NCBI GenBank assembly: GCA_003973375.1
Contig: QNYL01000149.1
Location: 1 to 5,914 of the forward strand
Direction of reading: 5' to 3'
DNA length: 5,914 nt
Origin: Flavobacteriia bacterium
Lineage (GTDB): Bacteria > Bacteroidota > Bacteroidia > Flavobacteriales > Flavobacteriaceae
Part shown: piece by piece, positions 1 to 5,914 of the stretch
Numbering within the stretch: position 1 is the stretch's first letter
Layout of the letters: each line of letters starts with the position of its first letter
Translations under genes and position numbers: made by a program
The notes under the pieces: model-generated
What the model was told of the DNA's origin: nothing
Databases searched by the model: none
What the model saw: the letters and a program-made list of their open reading frames with translations, nothing else

Positions 1-164
1 TCTTTTAAATCACTAATATAAGCTTTTTGGCTTGCGATCTCCGACATCAAATCCTCATTTTGCAGCTTTAATGAAATATTTTCTTTAATTAAATTTTCAT
101 TCTTCAACAGCAACTCAGATACATTAGAATCAAGCAGATCAACTATTTGTGATAGATTATTCAT
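1..164 (-). CDS. Small coiled-coil protein, 5' part (likely the gene preceding zapA)
   Basis: The reading frame opens at an ATG (complement of 162-164) and stays open for 54 codons to the window edge, so the C-terminus is missing. The visible protein begins MNNLSQIVDLLDSNVSELL and continues as a Leu/Ile/Asn/Glu/Lys-rich helix with hydrophobic residues at heptad-like spacing and no signal peptide, as expected for a soluble cytoplasmic coiled coil. From memory of flavobacterial genomes, it resembles a family of about 95-100 residues encoded just upstream of the cell-division gene zapA and ribonuclease Y, sometimes misnamed phenylalanyl-tRNA synthetase beta. That link is inference, since the neighbour lies outside the window. 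An ATG 14 bases further upstream runs into a stop after three codons and is not the start. A strong promoter lies immediately upstream. The gene is divergent from the M23 peptidase gene. Confidence 0.7.
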   Translation of the reverse strand, partial: MNNLSQIVDLLDSNVSELLLKNENLIKENISLKLQNEDLMSEIASQKAYISDLK

Positions 165-190
165 CAATTCAAAGAATCATACATTTGCAA

Positions 191-221
191 CAAATTTAAC
201 ACACATTAAACAATAAAACAA
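191..221 (-). promoter_or_regulatory. Bacteroidota-type -33/-7 promoter for the coiled-coil gene
   Basis: Read on the minus strand, TTG (complement of 219-221) is followed by 20 bases and then TAAATTTG (complement of 191-198). This fits the Bacteroidota sigma-A consensus TTG-N17-23-TAnnTTTG exactly. Transcription would start near 183-185, giving a leader of about 20 bases before the ATG at 164. No Shine-Dalgarno sequence is visible in that leader, which is normal for this phylum. Confidence 0.65.
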
Positions 222-291
222 CTCTTTTATTAAATAATCAACGATTTTAAGATAACAAACTAATGCCTAACAGTTTAAAAAAATTATTTTT

Positions 292-318
292 TTGTATGGG
301 CTCTTATTATTACTTTAG
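292..318 (+). promoter_or_regulatory. Weak candidate promoter for the M23 peptidase-receptor operon
   Basis: TTG at 292-294 is followed by 16 bases and then TACTTTAG at 311-318, a 7-of-8 match to TAnnTTTG. The spacer is one base shorter than the usual range. A start site about seven bases downstream would fall at or next to the ATG at 325, making the transcript essentially leaderless. No better plus-strand match was found in 165-324, so the true promoter may lie elsewhere or be atypical. The site sits just after an A7-TTA-T7 palindrome (277-293). Confidence 0.3.
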
Positions 319-324
319 CACACT

Positions 325-2025
325 ATGAAAAATAAGAGGTTGTTTTTGTTATCTTTAATGGTGATTAATCTGGGGTTCTCACAAAAAAAGTATCCTACTG
401 ATTATTTTATCAATCCGATGAAGATTCCATTGGTTTTATCGGGATCATTTGGTGAACTGAGAAGCAATCACTTTCATGCCGGGCTCGATATCAAAACACA
501 GCAGACCACCGGTTTAAAGGTTGTTGCTGCCGCAGATGGATATGTTTCAAGGATCAAGGTTTCTCTCTGGGGCTATGGAAAAGCGCTCTATGTTACACAC
601 CCAAACGGTTACACAACTGTATATGGTCATTTAAAGAAATTTGCTCCTGAAATTGAGGCCTATGTAAAGAAAAAACAATACGAAAAGAAAAGCTTTGTAA
701 TTCAGCTTTATCCGAAAAGTTCAGAACTTAAGGTAAAAAAAGGAGAGCAAATCGCTTTCAGTGGAAATTCCGGAAGTTCCGGAGGGCCTCATTTGCATTT
801 TGAGATCAGAGATGTAAAAGCAAAACCTATCAACCCTATGCTTTTTGGAATTGATATTCCCGATCATAAAAAACCCCGAATTTTCAATGCGGTAGCTTAC
901 TCAAAAAATGATACTTCTCAGGTAAATCAGTCGGCAAATCATATCGATCTGATCATCAAACAACAAAAAAACGGTAATTATCTGGCCAATAAGATCTACG
1001 CCTACGGTAAGATTGGAATTGGTGTGAATTCAACCGATAAAATGGATGGTGCTTTGAATAATAATGGCATATACAATCTCACAATGGAAGTCAACGGAAA
1101 AAAGGTTTTTGGTTATACCATGAAAACTTTTTCTTTTGCTGAATTGAGATACATCAACGATTTTATTGATTATGCCCGTTTTATAAAAAAACAACAGCGG
1201 ATACAAAAATGCTTTGTAGATCCAAATAACAAACTTAGTATTTATAACAGATTGATAAACAGAGGTTTCCTAAATATAAAAGACAGTCTGGAATACCGTA
1301 TCAAGATCACTGCACGTGATTTTAAAGGGAATAAGACCCATCTGATCATACCTATACAGGGAAAAAAAGACAGTATTCTTTACCCTAAAAAACTTAAAAA
1401 AACACCTTACTATTTCTGGACAAATAAAACCAATATCATTAAAGACAGTATGATCACAGCTGTTTTTCCTAAAAATATCTTTTATGATAATTTTTATTTC
1501 GATTATAAATTTAAAAATGGTGTGGCTTACCTCCATAACCCGCAAGTTCCGGTTCATAAAAACTTTACCCTGTATTTTAATGTTTCAAAATATCCTTCTG
1601 AAAAAATAAAACATATGTACATCGCCCGTAAGAACAGTACCGGAAGGTATTATTACAGTACTACTCATCATAAAGGCAATCAACTATATACTTACACAAA
1701 GACTTTAGGAAATTATACTTTAGTTACTGATTATGAGAACCCTAAAATATTTGCACATAATTTTAAAAACAATCAAAATCTCGATAAAAAAGATTATCTA
1801 ATCGTACGTATTTCTGATAAAGGATCGGGAATAAAATCCTACAGAGGAGAGATTGACGGCAGATGGATCTTAATGGAATACGACCCAAAGAACAGTAAAC
1901 TGGTTTATAATTTTAACGATTATAATTTTGAAAATTCCGAACACACTTTAAAAGTAGTGGTTACCGATAATGTGAACAACAAAACAACTTATACGGCTCA
2001 TTTTACTAAAAAATTCAAATCTTGA
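325..2025 (+). CDS. Exported M23 family zinc metallopeptidase (LytM/lysostaphin-type murein endopeptidase)
   Basis: A 566-residue protein starting at ATG 325. Residues 1-19 form a signal peptide (KNKR, hydrophobic stretch, cleavage probable at GFS|QK), so it should act in the periplasm. The catalytic domain spans roughly residues 30-175. It contains HxxxD at H51/D55, YGH at 100-102 and HLH at 156-158. By analogy with LytM, the zinc ligands are H51, D55 and H158, and the catalytic histidines are H102 and H156. All are present, so the enzyme is predicted active, cutting peptide cross-links in peptidoglycan. Between YGH and the KKGEQIAFSGNSG segment lies a Lys/Tyr-rich insert (about 107-135), which from memory is typical of the Bacteroidota subfamily. 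Residues 176-566 form a long C-terminal region of beta-rich character with a DKGSGI turn at 498-503 and a final segment like an Ig or cadherin-type fold. I do not recognise the middle part. The stop overlaps the start of the receptor gene by four bases, indicating an operon and probable translational coupling. The exact substrate is unknown. Confidence 0.93.
   Translation: MKNKRLFLLSLMVINLGFSQKKYPTDYFINPMKIPLVLSGSFGELRSNHFHAGLDIKTQQTTGLKVVAAADGYVSRIKVSLWGYGKALYVTHPNGYTTVYGHLKKFAPEIEAYVKKKQYEKKSFVIQLYPKSSELKVKKGEQIAFSGNSGSSGGPHLHFEIRDVKAKPINPMLFGIDIPDHKKPRIFNAVAYSKNDTSQVNQSANHIDLIIKQQKNGNYLANKIYAYGKIGIGVNSTDKMDGALNNNGIYNLTMEVNGKKVFGYTMKTFSFAELRYINDFIDYARFIKKQQRIQKCFVDPNNKLSIYNRLINRGFLNIKDSLEYRIKITARDFKGNKTHLIIPIQGKKDSILYPKKLKKTPYYFWTNKTNIIKDSMITAVFPKNIFYDNFYFDYKFKNGVAYLHNPQVPVHKNFTLYFNVSKYPSEKIKHMYIARKNSTGRYYYSTTHHKGNQLYTYTKTLGNYTLVTDYENPKIFAHNFKNNQNLDKKDYLIVRISDKGSGIKSYRGEIDGRWILMEYDPKNSKLVYNFNDYNFENSEHTLKVVVTDNVNNKTTYTAHFTKKFKS
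2010..2025 (+). promoter_or_regulatory. Stop-start overlap (TTGA) with a TTG start for the receptor gene
   Basis: The peptidase stop TGA (2023-2025) overlaps the proposed receptor start TTG (2022-2024). The receptor frame has a stop (TAA) at 2007-2009, leaving only five codons (AAA ATT CAA ATC TTG) in which the start can lie. Residues directly after TTG form a good signal peptide, and there is no ATG in frame until codon 197. No Shine-Dalgarno sequence is visible; the upstream bases are A-rich. Re-initiation by ribosomes ending the peptidase gene is the likely way the receptor is translated. Confidence 0.75.
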
Positions 2026-4478
2026 AAACAAGGCAGTTTCTTCCCCTGATCCTTCTACTCCTATTTGAGATCTCTGCAGCTCAGACTGCCGTGATCAAGG
2101 GTTATGTAAAAAATACTTCCGGAGATTTTATAGAGAATGTTTCCGTAACAAACGGTAAAAACGGAACGGCAACCGATAAAAACGGTTTTTACACCTTAAA
2201 AGTACCTTCAGATATTAAAATCAGTATAATTTTCAGGCATCTTTCTTACCAGACCTATAAAAGATCGTTTAGGATCCCGGCCGGAAGAACACTTAATTTT
2301 TCACCCGTACTTCAGCCAAAAACGGAAGAGATCAAAGAAGTTATTGTAAAAGATGAAAAAGAAAAGGCTGAAGGAATCACAAATATCAAAACGGAACAGA
2401 TTAAAAATATTCCCAGTGCCAATCAGGGTGTAGAAGGGATCTTAAAAAGCCTACCCGGCGTAAACTTTAACAATGAACTGAGCACACAATACAATGTAAG
2501 AGGAGGTAATTTTGATGAGAATCTGGTCTATGTAAATGGTATCGAGGTCTATCGCCCGTTCCTGATAAGATCCGGACAACAGGAAGGACTCAGCTTCGTA
2601 AACCCGGATATGACTCAAAAGGTAAGTTTCTCACCCGGTGGATTTCAATCTAAATACGGCGATAAGATGTCGTCTGTTTTAGACATCACCTACAGAACAC
2701 CGCAACATTTTGGTGCAAGACTTGAAGCCAGCCTTCTGGGAGCCAGTACCACAGTGGAAGGAACTGCTGCCAAAGACAAATTGCACGCCATGATCGGGAT
2801 GCGGTACCGAAACAACAGCCTGTTTGTAAACTCTAAGGATATTGAAACAAATTTTAATCCCAGTTTTACTGATGTACAGACTTTTATATCCTATCAATTA
2901 AATAATAAGTTTATATTAGAATTCCTGGGGAATTATGCTAAAAACAGATATGATTTCACTCCTATAACCCGTAAAACAAACTTCGGATCTGTATTTGACC
3001 CCAAGGTATTGGTAGTGCATTATGAGGGTAATGAGAACGATGAGTATCAAACTCTTTTCGGAGCTTTAAAAGGTATTTATCTGCCTAACGACCGGATGAC
3101 CATATCCTTGACGACCTCCGTTTACAATACACAGGAAAATGAATATTATGATATCCTTGCCGCTTACGGACTTGGAAATGCGAACAATGATTTGGGATCG
3201 GAAGATTTCGGAGCACCGGAATTAATTCAGGGAATTGGCTCTCAGCTGGATCATGCAAGAAATAACCTGAATGCAAACATCAGTAATATTGCTCTGAAAT
3301 TTGATTATAAACTCAACAATAATCTTTTTGAAGTAGGAATTAAATATCAGACAGAAGACATCAAAGACAGGATCAATGAATGGCAGGTAATCGATTCGGC
3401 AGGCTTTTCCATTAGGCCACCTTACCTCTACCCTAAGAATGATGAACCTTATGAACCCTATACGGGACCAATTGTTCCGTACACCCGGGTAAAAGCCGAA
3501 AATACAGTTAAAACCAATCGTATTTCAGGATTTGCCCAGTGGAGCAAAAAAACCTTTATCAATGATCATACAATATGGTTTAATCTTGGGGTAAGATCTC
3601 AGTACTGGAGTATCAGTTCAAAGGATTTTGAAACAGAGAATCACGTGATCATCAGTCCGAGAGCGCAATTTTCTATAAAACCTGACTGGGGTAAGGATAT
3701 GATCTTCAGACTTTCGGGCGGTTACTATACGCAACCTCCTTTTTACAGGGAACTTCGTGATTCTTTAGGCATTGTACATCCCGAAGTGAAAGCCCAGAAA
3801 TCCCTGCATATTGTATTGGGTAACGATTACAGTTTTAAAATGTGGGGACGCCCATTTAAACTTACCACCGAAGCCTACTACAAACATCTTACCGATGTTA
3901 ACCCGTTTACCATTGATAATGTAAGGATCAGATATCGCGCCAGGAATAATGCTGTGGCCTATGCTACCGGCTTTGATCTGCGCTGGTATGGTGAATTTGT
4001 ACCCGGTACAGAATCCTGGTTCAGTTTTGGATATTTGCTCACCAAGGAAAATATTGATAATAGAGGATATATTTCCCGCCCAACCGATCAGCGATTAAAA
4101 TTTGCCATACTTTTTCAGGATTATGTACCCAATGTACCTAAGTTGAGAATGTATCTGAATATGGTTTACAATACCGGTGTACCCGGAGGTTCTCCCTCTT
4201 ATGCCGATCCCTATTTGTACCAGTATCGTTTAAAAGATTATTTCCGGTCGGATATAGGCCTATCCTATATTTTTGTCGATCTTAACAATCCTTCAAGTCA
4301 ACCATGGCTTAGAAGATTTAAAGAGTTATCTGCCGGTATTGAACTGTTTAATATGTTCGATGTAAAAAATTCTATTACCAACACCTGGGTACGAGATATT
4401 TCCTCTAACCGCATGCTGGCAGTCCCTAATTATCTTAGTGGCAGGGTACTGAATGTAAAGGTGGCTATGCGTTTTTAA
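2022..4478 (+). CDS. TonB-dependent outer-membrane receptor with N-terminal CarboxypepD_reg-like domain
   Basis: An 818-residue outer-membrane protein read from TTG 2022. Residues 1-20 are a signal peptide (KTR, LILLLLF, cleavage probable at SAA|Q). Residues about 22-98 resemble the carboxypeptidase-regulatory-like beta-sandwich common on Bacteroidota receptors (VIKGYVKNTSGDFIENVSV, then NGFYTLKVP). EIKEVIVKD near 103-111 is a plausible TonB-box region. The plug is about 115-225, with typical signatures such as LPGVNF, YNVRGGNFDENLVYVNGIEVY and FSPGGFQSKYGDKMSSVLDI. The rest, about 230-818, is a beta-barrel ending in VKVAMRF, where the terminal Phe fits the BAM recognition signal. It should import a substrate across the outer membrane using ExbBD-TonB energy. 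The substrate cannot be told from sequence. It is shorter than typical SusC proteins (about 1000 residues) and no SusD follows, so a SusCD glycan importer is unlikely. A Pro/Tyr-rich segment at 466-487 is probably an extracellular loop. It is translationally coupled to the upstream M23 peptidase. Confidence 0.92.
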   Translation: MKTRQFLPLILLLLFEISAAQTAVIKGYVKNTSGDFIENVSVTNGKNGTATDKNGFYTLKVPSDIKISIIFRHLSYQTYKRSFRIPAGRTLNFSPVLQPKTEEIKEVIVKDEKEKAEGITNIKTEQIKNIPSANQGVEGILKSLPGVNFNNELSTQYNVRGGNFDENLVYVNGIEVYRPFLIRSGQQEGLSFVNPDMTQKVSFSPGGFQSKYGDKMSSVLDITYRTPQHFGARLEASLLGASTTVEGTAAKDKLHAMIGMRYRNNSLFVNSKDIETNFNPSFTDVQTFISYQLNNKFILEFLGNYAKNRYDFTPITRKTNFGSVFDPKVLVVHYEGNENDEYQTLFGALKGIYLPNDRMTISLTTSVYNTQENEYYDILAAYGLGNANNDLGSEDFGAPELIQGIGSQLDHARNNLNANISNIALKFDYKLNNNLFEVGIKYQTEDIKDRINEWQVIDSAGFSIRPPYLYPKNDEPYEPYTGPIVPYTRVKAENTVKTNRISGFAQWSKKTFINDHTIWFNLGVRSQYWSISSKDFETENHVIISPRAQFSIKPDWGKDMIFRLSGGYYTQPPFYRELRDSLGIVHPEVKAQKSLHIVLGNDYSFKMWGRPFKLTTEAYYKHLTDVNPFTIDNVRIRYRARNNAVAYATGFDLRWYGEFVPGTESWFSFGYLLTKENIDNRGYISRPTDQRLKFAILFQDYVPNVPKLRMYLNMVYNTGVPGGSPSYADPYLYQYRLKDYFRSDIGLSYIFVDLNNPSSQPWLRRFKELSAGIELFNMFDVKNSITNTWVRDISSNRMLAVPNYLSGRVLNVKVAMRF

Positions 4479-4492
4479 GAATAAGAAAATGG

Positions 4493-4524
4493 GGTAGTGA
4501 TGTAATGATTTGATTATGTAATGA
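4493..4524 (+). repeat. Left octamer array, four 8-bp units
   Basis: Four contiguous 8-bp units just downstream of the receptor stop: GGTAGTGA, TGTAATGA, TTTGATTA, TGTAATGA (starts at 4493, 4501, 4509, 4517). The consensus is about TGTARTGA; the third unit is the most divergent. The array carries the same unit type as the right array, in the opposite orientation. It holds no credible gene. Confidence 0.6.
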
Positions 4525-4643
4525 TTTAAAAATAAAACATCTGTCATCCTGTTTTCAATACCAAATTACCCCGCCTTCGCTCAGCAGGCGCATCACTGTA
4601 TCACTGTATCACCAAGTCACTGCACACTACTTCACTACATCAC
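4497..4643. repeat. Inverted repeat spanning the convergent spacer
   Basis: GTGATGTA at 4497-4504 is exactly complementary to TACATCAC at 4636-4643. After one mismatch, TGA at 4506-4508 pairs with TCA at 4632-4634. The arms come from the two opposed octamer arrays and are separated by about 125 bases. Paired in RNA, they could fold the 3' ends of either convergent transcript. No run of T follows either arm, so it is not a classical intrinsic terminator. Confidence 0.45.
4572..4590. terminator. GC-rich hairpin between convergent genes (possible terminator element)
   Basis: CGCCT at 4572-4576 pairs with AGGCG at 4586-4590 around a nine-base loop. It is a sharp GC-rich island within an A/T-rich spacer between two converging genes, where a bidirectional terminator would be expected. 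The stem is only five base pairs and no T-tract follows on either strand, so termination is uncertain. The sequence could equally be a fragment of a dispersed intergenic repeat. Confidence 0.3.
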
Positions 4644-4647
4644 CAAA
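4593..4647 (-). repeat. Right octamer array, seven units of about 8 bp
   Basis: On the plus strand the units are TCACTGTA, TCACTGTA, TCACCAAG, TCACTGCA, CACTACT, TCACTACA, TCACCAAA (starts at 4593, 4601, 4609, 4617, 4625, 4632, 4640). The fifth is seven bases long; all others keep an 8-bp period. The first two are identical. Read on the minus strand, the units are of the TGTAGTGA/TACAGTGA type, the same family as the left array but pointing the other way. It lies just after the stop of the polyphosphate kinase gene. Confidence 0.7.
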
Positions 4648-4653
4648 CCATAT

Positions 4654-5511
4654 TCATTCCTCTTCAAGCATTTTTTTATACTTATCGAGATTTTCTTTGG
4701 TTTTAGCATCGAGCTCAGGCTCTTCAATATCTTTATATTCTTTGAGTTTATCCAGAATGATCTTAGCAACGAGCAAACGTGCTGATGGCTTATCGTCTGC
4801 CGGAATGATGTACCAGGGCGCATGTGGTTTGGAAGTCCTGTTTAGCATATCCTCGTAACAATACATGTATTTATCCCATAGCTCCCGCTCTTTCAGGTCG
4901 CCTGCCGAGAATTTCCAGTTCTTCTCTTCAAGCTCCAATCGCCTTAACAAACGATGCTTTTGCTCTCCTTTTGAAAGATTCAAAAAGAATTTAAAAATAA
5001 TCATTCCGTTCTCTGCCCAGTGCGACTCAAAATTGTTAATATGTTCCATTCTGCGATGGAAAAATTCATCATCAATCTTGTTCACATCATCAATACCCGG
5101 AATATTCTCTCCCAGAATATATTCAGGATGCACCCGTGTAACAAGAACGTTCTCATAATGTGTACGGTTAAAGATTCCAAAGCGTCCTCGGGAGGGAAGC
5201 CGTAAATAATGTCTCCACATAAAATCATGGTTCAATTCAGCTTCTGAAGGGGTTTTAAAACTGGAAACATTGATTCCTCTGGTATTAAAACTTTTAAAGA
5301 CCTCACGGATCAAACTGTCTTTACCGGCAGTATCCATTCCCTGAAAACAGATCAGGACACTGTATTTACCATGAGCGTACATCGTATTCTGTATTTTAGC
5401 GATCTTTTTACGTACTTTTTTTAGCTCTTTCTTGGCATCTTTATAAACTTCTTTGGTTTCAATTCCTTTCAGTTGAACCTGCCCTGTTACCTTATATTTT
5501 TTTTCTTCCAT
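4654..5511 (-). CDS. ppk2: Polyphosphate kinase 2, class III-like (polyphosphate:nucleotide phosphotransferase)
   Basis: A 285-residue cytoplasmic protein, full length for a single-domain PPK2. The Walker A motif is GMDTAGKDS at residues 58-66 and the Walker B region is GIFNRTHYENVLVTRVHPE at 112-130. Also present are the conserved lid/helix segment SAGDLKERELWDKY (202-215) and HAPWYIIPADDK (230-241). The FNR(S/T)HYE-VLV-RVHPE form, rather than the FNRSWYNRAG form of class I, points to the class III group, whose characterised members pass phosphate between polyphosphate and both AMP and ADP. The nucleotide preference here is inferred from that similarity. Residues 20-45 are a highly basic helix that may contact the polyphosphate chain; the C-terminal 30 residues are charged and probably helical. 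The ATG at 5511 is preceded by an A-rich stretch without a Shine-Dalgarno sequence. It converges on the receptor gene and is divergent from the sirtuin gene. Confidence 0.95.
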   Translation of the reverse strand: MEEKKYKVTGQVQLKGIETKEVYKDAKKELKKVRKKIAKIQNTMYAHGKYSVLICFQGMDTAGKDSLIREVFKSFNTRGINVSSFKTPSEAELNHDFMWRHYLRLPSRGRFGIFNRTHYENVLVTRVHPEYILGENIPGIDDVNKIDDEFFHRRMEHINNFESHWAENGMIIFKFFLNLSKGEQKHRLLRRLELEEKNWKFSAGDLKERELWDKYMYCYEDMLNRTSKPHAPWYIIPADDKPSARLLVAKIILDKLKEYKDIEEPELDAKTKENLDKYKKMLEEE

Positions 5512-5607
5512 TTTTACTTTAATTCTTATTTTATTAATCGTTTTTTTGTAATCCTTTATTGAATACCAAATTCAACGCCCTTTAAAAAGTTATATCCCAT
5601 TGAACTT

Positions 5608-5615
5608 CAAAAATA
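5608..5615 (-). promoter_or_regulatory. Candidate -7 element for ppk2
   Basis: The minus strand reads TATTTTTG here, an exact TAnnTTTG match. The nearest upstream TTG (complement of 5643-5645) is 27 bases away, longer than the usual 17-23. If used, the leader of ppk2 would be about 90 bases. An alternative TAACTTTT (complement of 5585-5592) has a TTG 15 bases upstream, slightly too close. Neither is compelling. Confidence 0.25.
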
Positions 5616-5692
5616 CATTTAATTTCATAATTTCAGGTTTTTCAAAACTTTGTCACTAAATTTATGAAATATTTAATTCTAAAAAAAATACC

Positions 5693-5914
5693 ATGAAAAA
5701 TATTGTGGTACTTAGTGGTGCCGGAGTCAGTGCTGAAAGCGGAATCAAAACTTTCAGAGACTCAGGAGGTTTATGGGAAGGACATGATGTTATGGAAGTG
5801 GCTTCTCCTTACGGATGGAATAAAAATCCGGAGCTTGTTCTCGATTTTTACAACAAAAGAAGACGACAATTGCTCGAAGTCAAACCCAACAAGGCTCATA
5901 AACTGCTGGCTGAA
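5693..5914 (+). CDS. cobB: Sir2/CobB-type NAD-dependent protein deacylase, 5' part
   Basis: The first 74 codons of a sirtuin, cut by the right edge of the window. The NAD-binding signature [17 protein letters not shown] is at residues 7-23, followed by [15 protein letters not shown] (25-39). Y53 and R56 in FYNKRRRQL match the Tyr-x-x-Arg pair that in SIRT5 and E. coli CobB (Y92, R95) binds the carboxylate of succinyl- or malonyl-lysine. The protein is therefore predicted to be a class III sirtuin with deacetylase and desuccinylase ability. The catalytic His and any zinc cysteines lie beyond the window. Unlike long-form CobB, there is no N-terminal extension: the Rossmann strand begins at residue 3. 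The ATG at 5693 follows an A-rich stretch (5681-5690) and no upstream in-frame start is needed. It is divergent from ppk2 across 181 bases; shared regulation is possible but not shown. Confidence 0.93.
   Translation, partial: MKNIVVLSGAGVSAESGIKTFRDSGGLWEGHDVMEVASPYGWNKNPELVLDFYNKRRRQLLEVKPNKAHKLLAE

Noticed and set aside
277..293. A7-TTA-T7 palindrome as a terminator
   Set aside because: It lies in a divergent promoter region with no gene ending into it, and an A/T-only stem would be weak.
1270..1557. Minus-strand open frame of 95 codons inside the M23 gene
   Set aside because: It lies wholly inside a well-supported gene on the other strand and its product resembles no known family.
2679..3276. 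Two minus-strand open frames (2679-2897 and 3085-3276) within the receptor gene
   Set aside because: They are antisense to a continuous, family-typical receptor and show no protein features of their own.
2022..4478. SusC-type glycan importer
   Set aside because: The protein is shorter than SusC, and no SusD lipoprotein or polysaccharide-degrading gene follows.
4326..4547. Minus-strand frame of 73 codons overlapping the receptor 3' end and the left repeat array
   Set aside because: Its N-terminal part is translated from the low-complexity spacer and repeat, and the rest is antisense to the receptor.
4593..4647. CRISPR array or phage attachment site
   Set aside because: The units are 8 bp with no spacers, and there is no integrase, cas gene or tRNA nearby.
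4635..4823. Minus-strand frame of 62 codons at the 3' end of ppk2
   Set aside because: It is a shifted frame of the ppk2 gene on the same strand; the ppk2 frame is intact through its stop at 4654.
4865..5205. Plus-strand frames of 97 and 61 codons (4865-5158, 5020-5205)
   Set aside because: Both are antisense to the conserved core of ppk2 and overlap each other in different frames.

Overview
This is an ordinary chromosomal stretch of a low-GC Bacteroidota bacterium, most likely a member of the Flavobacteriaceae. The evidence is the A/T-rich intergenic DNA, a TTG-N20-TAAATTTG promoter of the Bacteroidota type (-33/-7), the near absence of Shine-Dalgarno sequences, signal peptides ending in ...FSQ or ...AAQ, and a TonB-dependent receptor with an N-terminal carboxypeptidase-regulatory-like domain. 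No mobile element, CRISPR array, tRNA or rRNA was seen.

Layout: (1) Positions 1-164, minus strand, hold the 5' part of a small coiled-coil protein gene, leaving the window on the left. It has a good promoter in the 160-bp divergent spacer. (2) Positions 325-4478, plus strand, form a two-gene operon. It encodes an exported M23 (LytM/lysostaphin-type) zinc endopeptidase and an 818-residue outer-membrane TonB-dependent receptor. The two reading frames overlap by four bases (TTGA), and the receptor appears to start at a TTG codon. (3) Positions 4479-4653 are a convergent spacer. It holds two degenerate arrays of 8-bp units in opposite orientation, with a small GC-rich hairpin between them. (4) Positions 4654-5511, minus strand, encode a polyphosphate kinase 2 of the class III type. 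(5) Positions 5512-5692 are a divergent A/T-rich spacer. (6) Positions 5693-5914, plus strand, hold the first 74 codons of a Sir2/CobB-type NAD-dependent protein deacylase, cut by the window edge.

Functional reading: the peptidase and the receptor both act at the cell envelope and are probably made together. The PPK2 and the sirtuin are cytoplasmic enzymes linked to nucleotide energy charge and NAD, and may share only their divergent spacer. I found no convincing new multi-gene system. The points most worth a second look are the TTG start with stop-start overlap, the inverted octamer arrays between the convergent genes, and the pairing of a murein hydrolase with a TonB receptor.
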